This document shows positions 12,101-21,239 of a DNA stretch of 45,872 nt, piece by piece (position 1 is the first letter of the stretch; each line of letters begins with the position of its first letter). The stretch is from contig JAURQW010000023.1 of NCBI GenBank assembly GCA_030835925.1, positions 1 through 45,872 on the forward strand, in the 5' to 3' direction. Below the pieces are notes generated by a model, which had not been told where the DNA came from, made no database searches, and saw only the letters and a program-made list of their open reading frames with translations. The stretch comes from Gammaproteobacteria bacterium. Its GTDB lineage: Bacteria; Pseudomonadota; Gammaproteobacteria; GCA-002705445; GCA-002716945. A program made the translations under genes and the position numbers.

Positions 12101-13630
12101 CACCATGATATATATTCAATTGAAGATTTAGCACAACTCATATTTGATTTAAAACAGGTTAATAATAAAGCATTGATATCAGTTAAACTTGTGTCGCAAG
12201 CAGGTGTAGGAACAATTGCTGCAGGAGTTGCAAAAGCTTATGCAGACCTGATAACAATTTCTGGTTATGATGGAGGTACTGGGGCAAGTCCATTAACATC
12301 AGTGAAGTATGCTGGTAGCCCATGGGAGCTTGGCATCAGTGAAGCTCACCAAACTTTAATGAAAAATAATTTAAGACGTAAAGTTAGACTTCAAACAGAT
12401 GGGGGTTTAAAGACAGGATTAGATGTTATAAAGGGAGCAATTTTAGGAGCTGAAAGTTTTGGATTTGGAACATCTGTAATGGTTGCGTTAGGTTGTAAAT
12501 ACTTAAGAATATGTCATTTAAATAACTGTGCAACTGGAGTGGCAACACAAAACAAAATTTTAAGGATGAATCATTTTTCCGGCAGTCCAGAAAGAGTTGT
12601 AAACTATTTTAAATTTGTAGCACAAGATGTCAGAGAAATACTTGCTAGCTTAGGCTTTACATCATTAAATCAAATTATTGGTAGAACTGATTTATTAAAA
12701 CAAATAAAAGGTGAAACAAAAAAACATCGAAAATTAAATTTAAAAAATTTATTAACGAAAGTTAATAAAAAGAGTGACAGATATTGCACCACTAAGTCAA
12801 ATGACCCATTTGATAAAGCTACTTTGGCCAAACGAATACTCAAAGATGCCATGCCATTCATAAAAAAACAACAAATGAAAACTTTTTCATATGATATAAA
12901 AAACTTTAATAGGAGTATAGGCGCAAATCTATCTGGAGAAATAGCTAAGTTATATGGAAACTATGGTCTTAAAAAGAACCCTATAACTTTACAACTTAAA
13001 GGTACAGCTGGTCAAAGCCTTGGTGTATGGAATGCTGATGGATTGAATATAACTTTAACTGGTGACTCTAATGATTATGTCGGCAAGGGTATGGCTGGTG
13101 GAGAAATTGTAATAAAAACTCCGCTTGAGATAAAAGAATCTGCCAATAAGATGATCATTATTGGTAATACATGCTTATATGGTGCTACTGGAGGAAAACT
13201 ATATGCTGAAGGAATCGCGGGCGAGAGATTTGGGGTGCGTAACTCAGGTTCCACGGCTGTCATTGAAGGAAGTGGTGACCACACATGTGAATATATGACT
13301 GGTGGCGCGGTTGTAGTTCTAGGGGATACGGGAAATAATTTTGGAGCAGGCATGACTGGAGGTCTAGCATTTGTATATGACAAAAATAAATCTTTTAAAA
13401 ATAAGATTAACACTCAGTCTGTAGAAATTAGCAATTTATCAAATAAAGTTTACTCTGATCATCAGGGCTACCTACTTAAACTTTTAAAATCTTATTACAA
13501 AAAAACAAAAAGTATTCATGCGGATAAACTTATTAATAACTATAAAGAAGAAATCAAAAACTTCGTAATGGTTAAACCAAAAGCATCTAGTTATAAAGAA
13601 TTATTGAACTTAATAACAAAAGTGGCGTAA
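9176..13630 (+). CDS. gltB: glutamate synthase (NADPH) large subunit
   Basis: The alpha subunit of GOGAT hydrolyses glutamine, channels the ammonia and reduces 2-iminoglutarate on FMN to make glutamate. From the ATG at 9176 it has 1484 residues; the track's start two codons earlier is a TTG. A 21-residue propeptide would be cut to expose Cys22 (KDNCGFG) as the glutaminase nucleophile. The FMN barrel region includes GMSLGALSPEAHEAL and GRSNSGEGGED. A 3Fe-4S cluster follows at CKYLRICHLNNC (about 1107, 1113, 1118), then a C-terminal Gly-rich beta-helix with repeated Gly-Gly turns. Its partner gltD lies upstream in the same run, an inverted subunit order. dnaG begins one base after its stop. Confidence 0.96.
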   Translation: MINKNIYKNNGLYNSLFEKDNCGFGLITQMDDIPSHWVIDTSIKALERLTHRGAVSDDGKTSDGCGLLIKKPDSYFRKIALDLNIKLDVNYAFGCVFINKKNLKKTKETLHFQLRKQGLEVKGWRDVPINKNVCGKDALSTLPLIKQIIVSAPDSMLESDFEKKLYIARIQSEKILADDDVFYVPSLSSRVISYKGLIVSGHIKDFYLDLSDKNMKASMCVFHQRFSTNTLPQWKLAQPFRYLAHNGEINTIQGNRNWYLARRNKLNIDSLPELNKLHPLISREDSDSYTLDNMLELLLAGDMGVFRAMRTLMPPAWQNNKNIDDNLKACYEYHSMHMEPWDGPAGIVLTDGRYAACALDRNGLRPARYVMTKDRHITLASEIGVYDYDHKDVVKKGRLAPGEMLAVDTQKGQLLLTDEIDHILKDRHPYLSWLKKYSVKSHEYVAEKEHPLNFKSDDLLTYKKSFLVTFEEEKEIIAPLAEIGQEATGSMGDDTPMPVLSSHNRSIYDYFRQQFAQVTNPPIDPLREASVMSLEVCFGKERNLFEESSKHADRLILRSPVLDRQTYDSILNCTQKNYPNDTINLNYESSLDLEEAINTICDRVIRSVKKGNINIILSDKKINKNQLIIPAPMAVGAVHHKLIDAGLRCDTNLIIETGSARNPHHYAVLIGYGATAIYPYLAFEILNEMVNKKKITITKYGDCVKNYVQGINKGILKIMSKMGISCISSYRGAQLFEIVGLNQKIVELCFKDTTSRVSGSDFSDIEVDLNDNRNLAWDITKEIKTGGLLKYVHSEEHHDYNPDVVKALQQCVMTGDYEDYKKYSNIVNNRQPSFIRDLLSLKKSSKKISLSKVEPAQKFYHRFDTAGMSLGALSPEAHEALAVAMNKLGGRSNSGEGGEDKKRFNCEKTSKIKQVASGRFGVTPHYLVNAEVIQIKIAQGAKPGEGGQLPGDKVNSMIAELRFSVPGVTLISPPPHHDIYSIEDLAQLIFDLKQVNNKALISVKLVSQAGVGTIAAGVAKAYADLITISGYDGGTGASPLTSVKYAGSPWELGISEAHQTLMKNNLRRKVRLQTDGGLKTGLDVIKGAILGAESFGFGTSVMVALGCKYLRICHLNNCATGVATQNKILRMNHFSGSPERVVNYFKFVAQDVREILASLGFTSLNQIIGRTDLLKQIKGETKKHRKLNLKNLLTKVNKKSDRYCTTKSNDPFDKATLAKRILKDAMPFIKKQQMKTFSYDIKNFNRSIGANLSGEIAKLYGNYGLKKNPITLQLKGTAGQSLGVWNADGLNITLTGDSNDYVGKGMAGGEIVIKTPLEIKESANKMIIIGNTCLYGATGGKLYAEGIAGERFGVRNSGSTAVIEGSGDHTCEYMTGGAVVVLGDTGNNFGAGMTGGLAFVYDKNKSFKNKINTQSVEISNLSNKVYSDHQGYLLKLLKSYYKKTKSIHADKLINNYKEEIKNFVMVKPKASSYKELLNLITKVA

Positions 13631-13631
13631 A

Positions 13632-15326
13632 ATGGCTAGTCTTGATAGGGCTTTTATAGATGATCTATTATCGAGAATAGATATTGTTGAAGTTATTAGT
13701 GCTGTAGTTCAATTAAAAAAACATGGAACTGGTTATAAAGGGCTTTGTCCTTTTCATGCAGAAAACACTCCTTCATTTAATGTATCAAGCACCAAACAGT
13801 TTTATCATTGCTTTGGATGTGGTGCTTCAGGTGATGCCATAAAGTTTTTAAGGGAGCATGGTGGTTTAACTTTTATGGAGGCAATTGAAAAACTAGCAGC
13901 TCAAGCAAACATTGAAATACCAAAGACATACACCAAAACAAATAATAATTTAAAAGAATTGTCACATATAAATGAAATTGTAAAGAATAAATTTATTGAA
14001 AACCTAAAATCTAATAGCGTCGCATTAGATTATTTGGAAAACCGTAGCATCACCGATGATTTAATTAATAAATTTGAAATTGGCCTAGCTAAAGACACTT
14101 GGGATGATGTTACGAATATATTAAAAAAGGATAATATGCTTAAAAATGGTTTGAGCATAGGGTTAGTTGTTGAGAGTAAAGGTAAGGTATATGACAGGTT
14201 TAGAAACAGGGTCATGTTTCCGATAAGAAATACATCAGGACATACAATTGCATTTGGGGGAAGAGCATTAAGCCAAAGTGATAATGCTAAATATATAAAT
14301 TCACCAGAGTCTGAAATATTCTATAAGAGTTCAGAGGTTTATGGTTTATATGAATCTAAGCAAGAAATAAGCAAAAAGGATCAAATTATAATAGTTGAAG
14401 GATACACTGATGTTTTGGCTCTTCATAAGAATGGGTTTGGTAATTGTGTGGCCACCTTAGGTACTGCATTTACAAAATTTCATATTGTAAAATTATTAAG
14501 GTATAGCAAGAATATTATATTTTGTTTCGATGGTGATGATGCTGGTAAAAAAGCTGCATGGAAAGCAATGACTAATTGTTTGTCTGAGTTAAGAGATGAA
14601 ACAAATATTGGCTTCTCATTCATAGAAGATGGAAGAGATCCTGATGAAATATCAAACGAAGATCCTGATGAATTTAGAAAAGTTATAGATAATCCTGTAC
14701 CACTATCTGATTTTTTATTTGATAGTTACTTAAGGAACCTGGACCTTAGAAAAATTGAAGATAAAACTAGATTTACAAAAAGTATAATGCCTTTAATATC
14801 TCAAATACCAATGGGTTTGTATAAAAAATTACTTCAAGAAAAGTTATTAACATTAACAAATCTGTATAATGAAGATTTATTTAATGATAATCAAATAAAA
14901 GCCGAAAAAAATCAGCCACCTGGAGCAACTAATGATATAAGTCTGTCTGATAGTTTGATGTTATCTATATTTTTGGAACACCCTAGTTTGCTTGACCAGT
15001 TTAGCGAAAAAGTAACTAAAATAATTGAAGATAAAAATATTATAAAAATTATGAAGTTGATACCCACCTTTAAAAAAGGAAATAGTTTTCAAATGAATAA
15101 ATTCCTAGAAACTGATGATGAAATAAAAGAATTATTCATCAAATATTCTACAGACAAAATTATGTATAAAAATGAGGATTCTGCTAAAACTACAATTATT
15201 TCAATATTAAATAACTATGAAGGTCAAGATAAAGAATCTCAATATTTTGCTGTACTACAAAAATACTCTGATGGAATAGAGTTGACCGATACAGAAAAGA
15301 CCTTATTAAAAAGTTTCAAAAAATAG
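13632..15326 (+). CDS. dnaG: DNA primase
   Basis: DnaG makes the RNA primers for chromosome replication. The 564 residues start with a CHC2 zinc ribbon (Cys39, His42, Cys60, Cys63 in LCPFHAENTPSF and HCFGCGASGD). The catalytic core with a TOPRIM fold follows (IIVEGYTDVLALH and IFCFDGDDAGKKAAW), then a C-terminal helical domain that would bind DnaB. The C-terminal third is short, Lys/Asn-rich and poorly conserved. The gene starts one base after gltB, so it may depend on gltB transcription. In most relatives it follows rpsU and precedes rpoD; here metK follows. A short A/T-only stem (AAAAAAT-AGTT-ATTTTTT) at the stop is a weak terminator candidate. Confidence 0.95.
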   Translation: MASLDRAFIDDLLSRIDIVEVISAVVQLKKHGTGYKGLCPFHAENTPSFNVSSTKQFYHCFGCGASGDAIKFLREHGGLTFMEAIEKLAAQANIEIPKTYTKTNNNLKELSHINEIVKNKFIENLKSNSVALDYLENRSITDDLINKFEIGLAKDTWDDVTNILKKDNMLKNGLSIGLVVESKGKVYDRFRNRVMFPIRNTSGHTIAFGGRALSQSDNAKYINSPESEIFYKSSEVYGLYESKQEISKKDQIIIVEGYTDVLALHKNGFGNCVATLGTAFTKFHIVKLLRYSKNIIFCFDGDDAGKKAAWKAMTNCLSELRDETNIGFSFIEDGRDPDEISNEDPDEFRKVIDNPVPLSDFLFDSYLRNLDLRKIEDKTRFTKSIMPLISQIPMGLYKKLLQEKLLTLTNLYNEDLFNDNQIKAEKNQPPGATNDISLSDSLMLSIFLEHPSLLDQFSEKVTKIIEDKNIIKIMKLIPTFKKGNSFQMNKFLETDDEIKELFIKYSTDKIMYKNEDSAKTTIISILNNYEGQDKESQYFAVLQKYSDGIELTDTEKTLLKSFKK

Positions 15327-15382
15327 TTATTTTTTTAGAATATCACTAGATTTAATGATATATTGGTTTGAGTTAAAATATC

Positions 15383-16555
15383 ATGAATAATAAACATCTA
15401 TTTACATCAGAAAGCGTATCACCTGGACATCCTGACAAACTCAGCGACCAGCTGTCAGATGCAGTTCTAGATTATGTCTTTGAAACAGATAAAAATGCAA
15501 GAGTGGCATGCGAGGTTCTAACAAAAGGGAAAAAAGACTCGGCAGGTTCTATTGTAGTTGCTGGTGAAATAACTTGTTCAAACCCACTAGATTTTGATCA
15601 AATACTTCGTGATGCTATTTGTGACATTGGGTATAACTCCAATGAATTGGGTTTTAATGGTAAAGAATGTGACATTGTAAGATTAATTAATCAACAGTCG
15701 CCAGATATCAAAATGGGCGTAGATCGCCAAGATAAAAAAAAACAAGGGGCTGGTGACCAAGGCTTAATGTTTGGTTATGCGTCAAATGAAACAGAAGTGT
15801 TAATGCCGGCGCCTATATATTACTCTCATCGATTAGTGGAAAAACAAGCAAATATTTTAAAAGAAGGCAAAGCTAAGTGGCTAAGACCTGATGCAAAAAG
15901 CCAAGTAACATTCCTATATGAAAATGGTAATCCTGTGTCGGTTGATACTATTGTTTTATCAACACAACATGATGATACTATTAATCTAAAACAAATAGAA
16001 GAATTCGTAATAGAAGAGATAATCAAGCCAACGATTCCAAAAGAATACCATACTGATAACACTAAAGTATTTGTAAATCCAACTGGTAATTTCATTGATG
16101 GTGGACCAATGGGTGATTGTGGTTTAACAGGTAGAAAAATTATTGTAGATACTTATGGAGGAATGGCCAGGCATGGTGGAGGCGCCTTTTCAGGAAAAGA
16201 TCCTTCTAAAGTTGATAGATCAGCAGCATATATTTCAAGGTATGTTGCAAAAAATATTGTTGCTGCTGGAATTGCTGATAAATGTGAAATTCAATTATCA
16301 TATGCAATTGGCATAGCTCAACCAACATCAATATCTGTAAATACATTTGGCACTGGTAAAAAAGATGATTCAACAATATCATCTATTATAAGCGAGGTAT
16401 TTGACTTAACTCCTTATGGAATTACCGAGACCTTAGACTTACTTAACAGAAAATATCAACCGACTGCAGCTTTTGGCCACTTTGGAAGAATTGGTGAGAA
16501 CTTTACGTGGGAGCAAACAGATAAAATTGATATACTTAAAGAAAAAGTATCATAA
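15383..16555 (+). CDS. metK: S-adenosylmethionine synthetase
   Basis: MetK makes S-adenosylmethionine from methionine and ATP. The 390 residues match the family from end to end: [19 protein letters not shown] at the N terminus (methionine and ATP site), [12 protein letters not shown], the [19 protein letters not shown] loop and the C-terminal TAAFGHFGR. It is separated from dnaG by 56 bases that hold no recognisable SAM or SAH riboswitch. It heads a long run of genes (metK to metW), and ahcY follows 19 bases later. Confidence 0.97.
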   Translation: MNNKHLFTSESVSPGHPDKLSDQLSDAVLDYVFETDKNARVACEVLTKGKKDSAGSIVVAGEITCSNPLDFDQILRDAICDIGYNSNELGFNGKECDIVRLINQQSPDIKMGVDRQDKKKQGAGDQGLMFGYASNETEVLMPAPIYYSHRLVEKQANILKEGKAKWLRPDAKSQVTFLYENGNPVSVDTIVLSTQHDDTINLKQIEEFVIEEIIKPTIPKEYHTDNTKVFVNPTGNFIDGGPMGDCGLTGRKIIVDTYGGMARHGGGAFSGKDPSKVDRSAAYISRYVAKNIVAAGIADKCEIQLSYAIGIAQPTSISVNTFGTGKKDDSTISSIISEVFDLTPYGITETLDLLNRKYQPTAAFGHFGRIGENFTWEQTDKIDILKEKVS

Positions 16556-16574
16556 AAATATATAGGAAAACATT

Positions 16575-17888
16575 ATGAAAACTGATGAAATTAAAAAAAT
16601 TGGAACAGACTATAAAGTTGCTGACATATCACTAGCAGAGTTTGGTAAAAAAGAAATTAAAATTGCTGAAACTGAGATGCCTGGTTTAATGGCAATTAGA
16701 GAAGAGTATAGAAACAAAAAACCTCTTGAGGGAGCTAGAATCATCGGTTGTCTTCATATGACTATTCAGACAGCGGTGCTGATAGAGACTTTAGTCGATC
16801 TTGGTGCTGATGTAAGATGGTCTTCATGTAATATTTTTTCAACTCAGGATCATGCGGCAGCAGCAATAGCAGACCAAGATATACCTGTATATGCATGGAA
16901 AGGTGAAACTGAAGAAGAATATAAGTGGTGCATAGATCAAACAATTAATGGTCCTGAAGGATGGAAGCCGAATATGCTGCTTGATGATGGTGGCGATCTT
17001 ACTGGAATAATTCATGAAGAACATAAAGACCTTTTAAGCGATATCGTAGGTGTTTCAGAAGAGACCACAACAGGTGTCCATAGGTTATATGAAATGGAAA
17101 AGAATAATGAGTTAATGATGCCTGCAATGAATGTAAATGATTCTGTAACTAAATCTAAATTTGATAATCTATATGGTTGCCGTGAATCACTGGTGGATGG
17201 TATTAAAAGAGCAACAGACACAATGATCGCTGGTAAACTTGCAATTGTATGCGGGTATGGTGATGTTGGGAAAGGCTCAGCTGGTTCTCTTAGAGGTTTA
17301 GGTGCCAATGTTCTTATAACCGAAGTGGACCCTATATGTGCTCTTCAAGCATCAATGGAAGGCTACAAAGTTGTTGATATGAATGATTATATAGAAGAAA
17401 TAGATATATTCGTCACAGCTACTGGAAACTTTAATGTTATCAATCATGATCAAATGATAAAAATGAAAAATGGTGCAATAGTATGTAATATAGGCCACTT
17501 TGATAATGAAATAGATGTTGAAGGTCTCAAACAATATCAATGGGAAAACATTAAGCCACAGGTTGATCATGTTATTTTTCCAGATGGCAAAAGAATTATA
17601 TTATTAGCTGAAGGAAGACTTATAAACTTGGGTTGTGCTACAGGGCATCCTAGTTTTGTTATGTCATGTTCTTTTACAAACCAAGTTATGGCTCAGATAG
17701 AATTATGGAATAATCATAAAAATTATGAAAATAAAGTTTATGTTCTACCTAAAGATCTAGATGAGAAAGTAGCTAGATTGCATTTAGACAAACTGGGAGT
17801 AAAACTGACTAAGCTCACAAAAGAACAAGCGGACTATATCAGTGTTAATGAACAAGGGCCTTATAAGAAAGATACTTATAGATATTAA
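16575..17888 (+). CDS. ahcY: S-adenosylhomocysteine hydrolase
   Basis: AhcY splits S-adenosylhomocysteine, the inhibitory product of methyl transfer, into homocysteine and adenosine using bound NAD. The 437 residues include the substrate-site [16 protein letters not shown] and [17 protein letters not shown], the NAD fold [20 protein letters not shown], and the C-terminal lysine/tyrosine motif ending KKDTYRY. A ribosome site (AGGA) precedes the ATG by about 8 bases. The metK-ahcY pair makes and clears the SAM cycle, and bioA, which uses SAM as its amino donor, comes next. Confidence 0.97.
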   Translation: MKTDEIKKIGTDYKVADISLAEFGKKEIKIAETEMPGLMAIREEYRNKKPLEGARIIGCLHMTIQTAVLIETLVDLGADVRWSSCNIFSTQDHAAAAIADQDIPVYAWKGETEEEYKWCIDQTINGPEGWKPNMLLDDGGDLTGIIHEEHKDLLSDIVGVSEETTTGVHRLYEMEKNNELMMPAMNVNDSVTKSKFDNLYGCRESLVDGIKRATDTMIAGKLAIVCGYGDVGKGSAGSLRGLGANVLITEVDPICALQASMEGYKVVDMNDYIEEIDIFVTATGNFNVINHDQMIKMKNGAIVCNIGHFDNEIDVEGLKQYQWENIKPQVDHVIFPDGKRIILLAEGRLINLGCATGHPSFVMSCSFTNQVMAQIELWNNHKNYENKVYVLPKDLDEKVARLHLDKLGVKLTKLTKEQADYISVNEQGPYKKDTYRY

Positions 17889-17915
17889 AAACTCTTGTAA
17901 AAATTTTTAGACACT

Positions 17916-19280
17916 ATGTCAAATATTCTTACTAAAAATAAATCTCAAATAATTCATAGAGATCTCAAAGTTGTGTGGCACCCATGCACTCAAATGAAAG
18001 ATCATGAAAAGATTCCTATGATACCAATCAAAAAAGGAAAAGGTGTCTGGTTAACTGACTATGAGAATAACAAGTATATAGATGCAATAAGTTCATGGTG
18101 GGTTAATCTTTTTGGTCATTCGAACACATATATAAACAATAAAATAACTAAACAATTGAAAAATCTGGAACATGTTTTGTTAGCTGGCTTCACTCATATG
18201 CCTGCTATTCAATTAGCTGAGAGATTAATTAATATCTCACCTAACAAAATTAAGAAATGTTTTTTTACTGACAATGGTTCATCTGCGATTGATGCAGCAA
18301 TGAAAATGAGTTTTCATTACTGGGCGAATAAGGGTTACAAGAAAAAGAAAAAATTTATCGCTCTCTCAAATAGTTATCATGGCGAAACCTTAGGGTCATT
18401 ATCCGTAAGTAATATTGATTTATATAAAAAAACATATAAGAGTTTGATGAAAGAAACGATAATTGTCCCTAGCCCAGACTCTTATCTAAAGAATGATAAA
18501 CATACTAAAAAACAACATGCAGAATTAATGTTTGATTATATGCTTAAAGCTATAGAAAAAAATCATACTCATGCATGCGCAGTAATCATAGAACCGTTAG
18601 TACAATGCGCAGGGTATATGAGGATGTATCATCCTATATATTTAAAGTTACTTAGACAAGCATGTAGCAAATATAATATTCATCTAATAGCTGATGAAAT
18701 TGCTGTAGGGTTTGGCAGAACGGGGTCAATGTTTGCCTATGAGCAAAGTAAAATTACCCCTGATATCATATGTCTGTCCAAAGGAATAACCGGTGGTTAT
18801 ATGACTCTATCTACAATATTAACAACTGATGAAATATATAATGCTTTCTATGACGAATATACAAAACTAAATGCTTTTTTGCATTCTCATAGCTACACTG
18901 CAAACCCAATAGCTTGTGCTGCCGCCAATGCCTCATTGGACTTATTTGAAAAAAATAATGTAATTGAGAAGAATAAGATACTTTCTAATTATATTCATAA
19001 TTCACTTAAAGACTTATCTATGCATCCGCATGTGAGCGATGTAAGACAACATGGAATGATTGCTGCCATAGAGATGGTTAAAAATAAACTCACAAAGGAA
19101 CCATATGATTGGAAAGAAAGACGTGGAATGCTTGCTTATCAATATGGTTTAAAGAATGGTGTGTTAATTAGACCTTTAGGCAATGTTATTTATTTTATGC
19201 CTCCATATGTTATAAAAAAGAAAGAGATTGATAAGGTCATCAATGTCATTAAGGCTGCTATTGATGTTGCAACAAAATAA
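17916..19280 (+). CDS. bioA: adenosylmethionine-8-amino-7-oxononanoate aminotransferase
   Basis: BioA converts KAPA to DAPA in biotin synthesis, with SAM as the unusual amino donor and pyridoxal phosphate as cofactor. The 454 residues carry the BioA-specific WHPCTQMKDHE and SSWWVNLFGHS near the N terminus. The class III aminotransferase core has TDNGSSAIDAAMKM, SYHGETLGSLS, the LIADEIAVGFGRTG acid motif and the PLP lysine in CLSKGITGGYMTLS. The other biotin genes seen here, bioH and bioC, lie about 15 kb away on the other strand. It sits directly behind metK-ahcY, which supplies its co-substrate. Confidence 0.94.
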   Translation: MSNILTKNKSQIIHRDLKVVWHPCTQMKDHEKIPMIPIKKGKGVWLTDYENNKYIDAISSWWVNLFGHSNTYINNKITKQLKNLEHVLLAGFTHMPAIQLAERLINISPNKIKKCFFTDNGSSAIDAAMKMSFHYWANKGYKKKKKFIALSNSYHGETLGSLSVSNIDLYKKTYKSLMKETIIVPSPDSYLKNDKHTKKQHAELMFDYMLKAIEKNHTHACAVIIEPLVQCAGYMRMYHPIYLKLLRQACSKYNIHLIADEIAVGFGRTGSMFAYEQSKITPDIICLSKGITGGYMTLSTILTTDEIYNAFYDEYTKLNAFLHSHSYTANPIACAAANASLDLFEKNNVIEKNKILSNYIHNSLKDLSMHPHVSDVRQHGMIAAIEMVKNKLTKEPYDWKERRGMLAYQYGLKNGVLIRPLGNVIYFMPPYVIKKKEIDKVINVIKAAIDVATK

Positions 19281-19980
19281 AATACATAGAATCTTTTTAA
19301 AAAATATTATTGAAATCAATAATACTGTAAAACTGGACAAGGATATATCTAATCATATCAAGAATGTTTTAAGGATAAGAAATAATGAAGAAATAAAAAT
19401 ATTCAATGGTGATGGTAAAGAATATAATGCTAAAGTTGAATATCAGGAAAAATCTATTACAACAACTCCCTACAAATTATTCAGGCAGACCTCAAAAGAT
19501 GATCATCAAATAATATTAGCTCAATGTATACCTAATTATAAAGCTATGGATCTAGCTATACAGAAATCAACAGAACTTGGAGTGAATAAGATAGTCCCTA
19601 TATCGTCGTCGAGAAGTCATCCTGGTAATCATGAAAAAAAAATAGACCACTGGGAAAAAATCATTGTTCATGCAACTGAACAATCTAATGGTCTATATTT
19701 ACCAGTACTAGATAAAGTTATGTCTCTCGAAGATTTTATAAGTAAACACAATAATGATCAGTGTTATAATATTTGTTTCAATACAATGGGACGAAAAATA
19801 CAACCAAACGATATAAATCATAAATTACATGCTATCATGATTGGTCCTGAAGGAGGCTTCAGTAACCAAGAACTCGAATTATTGAAGAATAATAACTGGA
19901 ATATAGTTACTCTAGGAGATAGGATATTTAGAACAGAAACTGCTTCTATTGTTGCACAAATAATTTTGAGAGGATATTAA
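19264..19980 (+). CDS. rsmE: 16S rRNA m3U1498 methyltransferase
   Basis: RsmE methylates N3 of U1498 in 16S rRNA with SAM. It is a SPOUT-fold protein with an N-terminal PUA-like domain (KIHRIFLKN, IKNVLRIRNNEEIKIFNGDG) and a C-terminal knot (MIGPEGGFSNQELELL, TLGDRIFRTETASIVA). The track begins at 19228, inside bioA. The ATG at 19264, preceded by TAAGG nine bases upstream, gives the natural family N terminus and 238 residues, with a 17-base overlap with bioA. It is followed immediately by gshA. Confidence 0.92.
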   Translation: MLQQNKIHRIFLKNIIEINNTVKLDKDISNHIKNVLRIRNNEEIKIFNGDGKEYNAKVEYQEKSITTTPYKLFRQTSKDDHQIILAQCIPNYKAMDLAIQKSTELGVNKIVPISSSRSHPGNHEKKIDHWEKIIVHATEQSNGLYLPVLDKVMSLEDFISKHNNDQCYNICFNTMGRKIQPNDINHKLHAIMIGPEGGFSNQELELLKNNNWNIVTLGDRIFRTETASIVAQIILRGY

Positions 19981-21237
19981 ATGTTCAATGTTAAGACCAT
20001 TGCTGAATATACTAAAACTTTTAAGAATGAAAAGCTGCATTCTGAGATCATAAAGAATCATATGAAGATAGAGGCATGGTTTAGAAATCAATGGATTAAA
20101 TATCCTGCTCCATTCTACTCCTCTATTGATATAAGAAATTCAGGTTACAAAATAGCACCAGTAGATACTAATCTTTTCCCAGCAGGATTTAATAATCTAG
20201 ACAAAGATTTAGAGTTTCTGTATATTTCAGCAGCGCAGCATGCATTTGAAAGACTCTCGCCAAATTTGACTAAAATCTTGATTATCTCTGAAAATCATAC
20301 AAGAAATAAGTTTTATCAATCTAGTATTGATGCTTTATGTAACATCTTGAGTAAATCTGGTTATGAGATCAAGGTTACAACATTATATAATACGTATAAT
20401 GGCGAGGAGATAAATCCTGCGTTGTCCCATGATCGAGGTTTTCTTAAATATGATAACTTTGTACCTGATGCGATCTTACTAAACAATGATTTATCAGCTG
20501 GGGTACCAAGCATTCTAAATAATATCAGTCAACCCATATTACCAGATAAAAATTTAGGGTGGACAAATCGATCAAAAACAATACATTTTGAATATTATAG
20601 TGATATTGTAAGCAATTTCTCTAGAATATTAGAAATTGATTCATGGTTAATAGAACCATTATTCAGAAATTGCGGTGAAATTGATTTTAAAACTAAACAG
20701 GGAGAAGATTGTCTCGTACATCATGCATCTAGACTTTTTACATTGATTAAGGATAAATATGAATTTTATAAAATAAATGAAAAGCCATACATAATGATAA
20801 AGGCTGACTCAGGAACATATGGTATGGGAATTATGCAAGTCAGAAGTATAGATGAACTTACAAGTTTAAATAGAAAACAAAGAACAAAAATGTCAAAAAC
20901 TAAAGGCGGGAATAAACTTAATAAAGTAATTCTTCAGGAAGGTATTTACTCGAATGAAAATATGAAACATGATAATCATGTTGCTGAACCTGTTATATAT
21001 GCTTTTGGGAGTAACCTTGTTGGTGGATTCTATAGGCTGCATGATGCTAAAAACAACTCAGAAAACTTAAATTCTCCTGGAATGACATTTCATCCTATCC
21101 CATTTAAGGACGCTTGTATTAGCCCAAATAATGACGAACTAATATATTCAGATACTAATAAATTCTATATCTATGGTGTTATTGCAAGGTTAGCAATATT
21201 AGCGGCAGCTAAAGAATTGTACAATGTTGAGACGTAA
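19981..21237 (+). CDS. gshA: glutamate-cysteine ligase (proteobacterial, non-E. coli type)
   Basis: This enzyme joins glutamate and cysteine in the first step of glutathione synthesis. I recognise the family found in Acidithiobacillus and many beta- and gammaproteobacteria, which differs in sequence from the E. coli enzyme. Typical segments are WFRNQWIKYPAPFYSSIDIR, the Lys/Asp pair in YIMIKADSGTYGMGIM and GGFYRLHDAKN. The 418 residues are near the usual length. The ATG abuts the rsmE stop, and gshB begins 2 bases after the end, so both glutathione enzymes are made together. Confidence 0.92.
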   Translation: MFNVKTIAEYTKTFKNEKLHSEIIKNHMKIEAWFRNQWIKYPAPFYSSIDIRNSGYKIAPVDTNLFPAGFNNLDKDLEFLYISAAQHAFERLSPNLTKILIISENHTRNKFYQSSIDALCNILSKSGYEIKVTTLYNTYNGEEINPALSHDRGFLKYDNFVPDAILLNNDLSAGVPSILNNISQPILPDKNLGWTNRSKTIHFEYYSDIVSNFSRILEIDSWLIEPLFRNCGEIDFKTKQGEDCLVHHASRLFTLIKDKYEFYKINEKPYIMIKADSGTYGMGIMQVRSIDELTSLNRKQRTKMSKTKGGNKLNKVILQEGIYSNENMKHDNHVAEPVIYAFGSNLVGGFYRLHDAKNNSENLNSPGMTFHPIPFKDACISPNNDELIYSDTNKFYIYGVIARLAILAAAKELYNVET

Positions 21238-21239
21238 AG

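Noticed and set aside
13075-13413. Minus-strand Pro-rich ORF in gltB
   Set aside because: The prolines are the reverse complement of the Gly-rich beta-helix of GltB, so this is not a gene.
15318-15336. Intrinsic terminator after dnaG
   Set aside because: The stem AAAAAAT/ATTTTTT has no G-C pairs and would be unstable, so it is mentioned only in the dnaG entry.
15327-15382. Possible SAM/SAH riboswitch before metK
   Set aside because: The leader is 56 bases, nearly all A/T, with no G+C stems of the size these riboswitches need.
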